Assembly: GCA_024277475.1 (NCBI GenBank)
Contig: JAJRVC010000153.1
Location: 1 to 5,469, forward strand
Length of the DNA stretch: 5,469 bases
Origin: Deltaproteobacteria bacterium
GTDB lineage: Bacteria > Desulfobacterota > Desulfobacteria > Desulfobacterales > JAFDCJ01
Direction of reading: 5' to 3'
Of the stretch, positions 5,203 to 5,469 are shown piece after piece; positions within the stretch are counted from its first letter, which is position 1; the number at the start of each line of letters is the position of its first letter. A model generated the notes under the pieces. The model saw only the letters and a program-made list of their open reading frames with translations, made no database searches and was not told the origin of the DNA. The position numbers and the translations under genes are program-made.

Positions 5203-5469
5203 CTTGCCGTATTTTCCTATTTATTGTTACGTCCGTTGGGTTACTGTAATTACCGCCGAACGACCGCGATCAGGGGCAAGCGGGATTTACAGCAATCAGT
5301 TTCGATTACCCTATGAATTTGGCAGCAAAACTGAACTTCGGAAAACCGCGCTGCCCGCTTGTCCCTTGAATTGCATTGTTCTGTGCTTATATCGTAGTGC
5401 TTTTACATGATTTGTTTTTCGTTTTATTCGTCATTTGGTTTTAAGCAACAGCCAATTTACAACCGAGTG
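5203..5469. other. Non-coding stretch with nested inverted repeat
   Basis: I find no supportable gene here: the longest plus-strand frame gives 68 residues without a ribosome binding site or recognisable motif, and the minus frames are full of stops. GGGGCAAGCGGG (5273-5284) is inverted against CCCGCTTGTCCC (5354-5365) with one mismatch. Nested inside, TCAGTTT (5296-5302) is inverted against AAACTGA (5328-5334). The stretch is less AT-rich than luxR. It may be a structured repeat or the remains of a mobile element. Confidence 0.4.

Noticed and set aside
5234..5384. Integron attC site, suggested by GTTGGGT at 5234-5240 and the nested repeats
   Set aside because: No matching RYYYAAC partner at a suitable distance and no integrase or cassette gene in view.
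5204..5410. Plus-strand 68-residue frame
   Set aside because: No Shine-Dalgarno and no recognisable domain; it crosses the nested inverted repeat and adjoins the 44-base palindrome.
1..5469. tRNA, rRNA or CRISPR array
   Set aside because: No cloverleaf, rRNA signature or regularly spaced direct repeats seen.

Overview
The window reads as an accessory locus from a Gram-negative bacterium, most likely a proteobacterium or relative. It encodes a LuxR-type regulator with an acyl-homoserine-lactone-type sensor domain, carries a near-perfect lux box, and has several kinds of short intergenic palindrome. The palindromes vaguely recall repeats of deltaproteobacterial genomes, but this is memory only and the species cannot be named. 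Base composition is mosaic. Sampled 60-base lines hold 37 G+C in the carbamoyltransferase (1441-1500), 19 and 37 in different parts of the PurF-like gene (3181-3240, 3781-3840), and 7 in the luxR gene (4801-4860). This fits a locus assembled from different sources.

Layout. Bases 1-2282 (minus strand) hold the first 760 codons of a NodU/CmcH/TobZ-family O-carbamoyltransferase that runs off the left edge. Bases 2283-2910 form a 628-base divergent intergenic region. From left to right it contains the carbamoyltransferase ribosome binding site, a 270-bp MITE-like element (2360-2629) with 15-bp terminal inverted repeats and a 5-bp AATTT target duplication, a small hairpin, a 20-bp lux box (2666-2685) overlapping a plausible sigma-70 promoter facing right, a second inverted-repeat element of 99 bp (2728-2826), and the ribosome binding site of the next gene. 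Bases 2911-4269 (plus) encode a complete 452-residue homologue of amidophosphoribosyltransferase (PurF). Bases 4332-5084 (minus) encode the LuxR-family regulator, convergent with the PurF-like gene. Bases 5085-5469 have no convincing gene but carry a near-perfect 44-base palindrome and a nested inverted repeat.

Working model (inference). The LuxR protein, with an acyl-HSL-like signal, binds the lux box and activates the PurF-like gene, and originally perhaps the divergent carbamoyltransferase too. Without the MITE and one target copy, the lux box would lie about 108 bp from the carbamoyltransferase start. Without the 99-bp element it would lie about 126 bp from the PurF-like start. Both are ordinary promoter distances, so mobile elements appear to have landed on either side of a quorum-sensing operator. 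A glutamine/PRPP-using enzyme beside a carbamoyl-phosphate-using tailoring enzyme under LuxR control suggests the edge of a density-regulated small-molecule biosynthetic cluster rather than housekeeping purine synthesis. The product is unknown.
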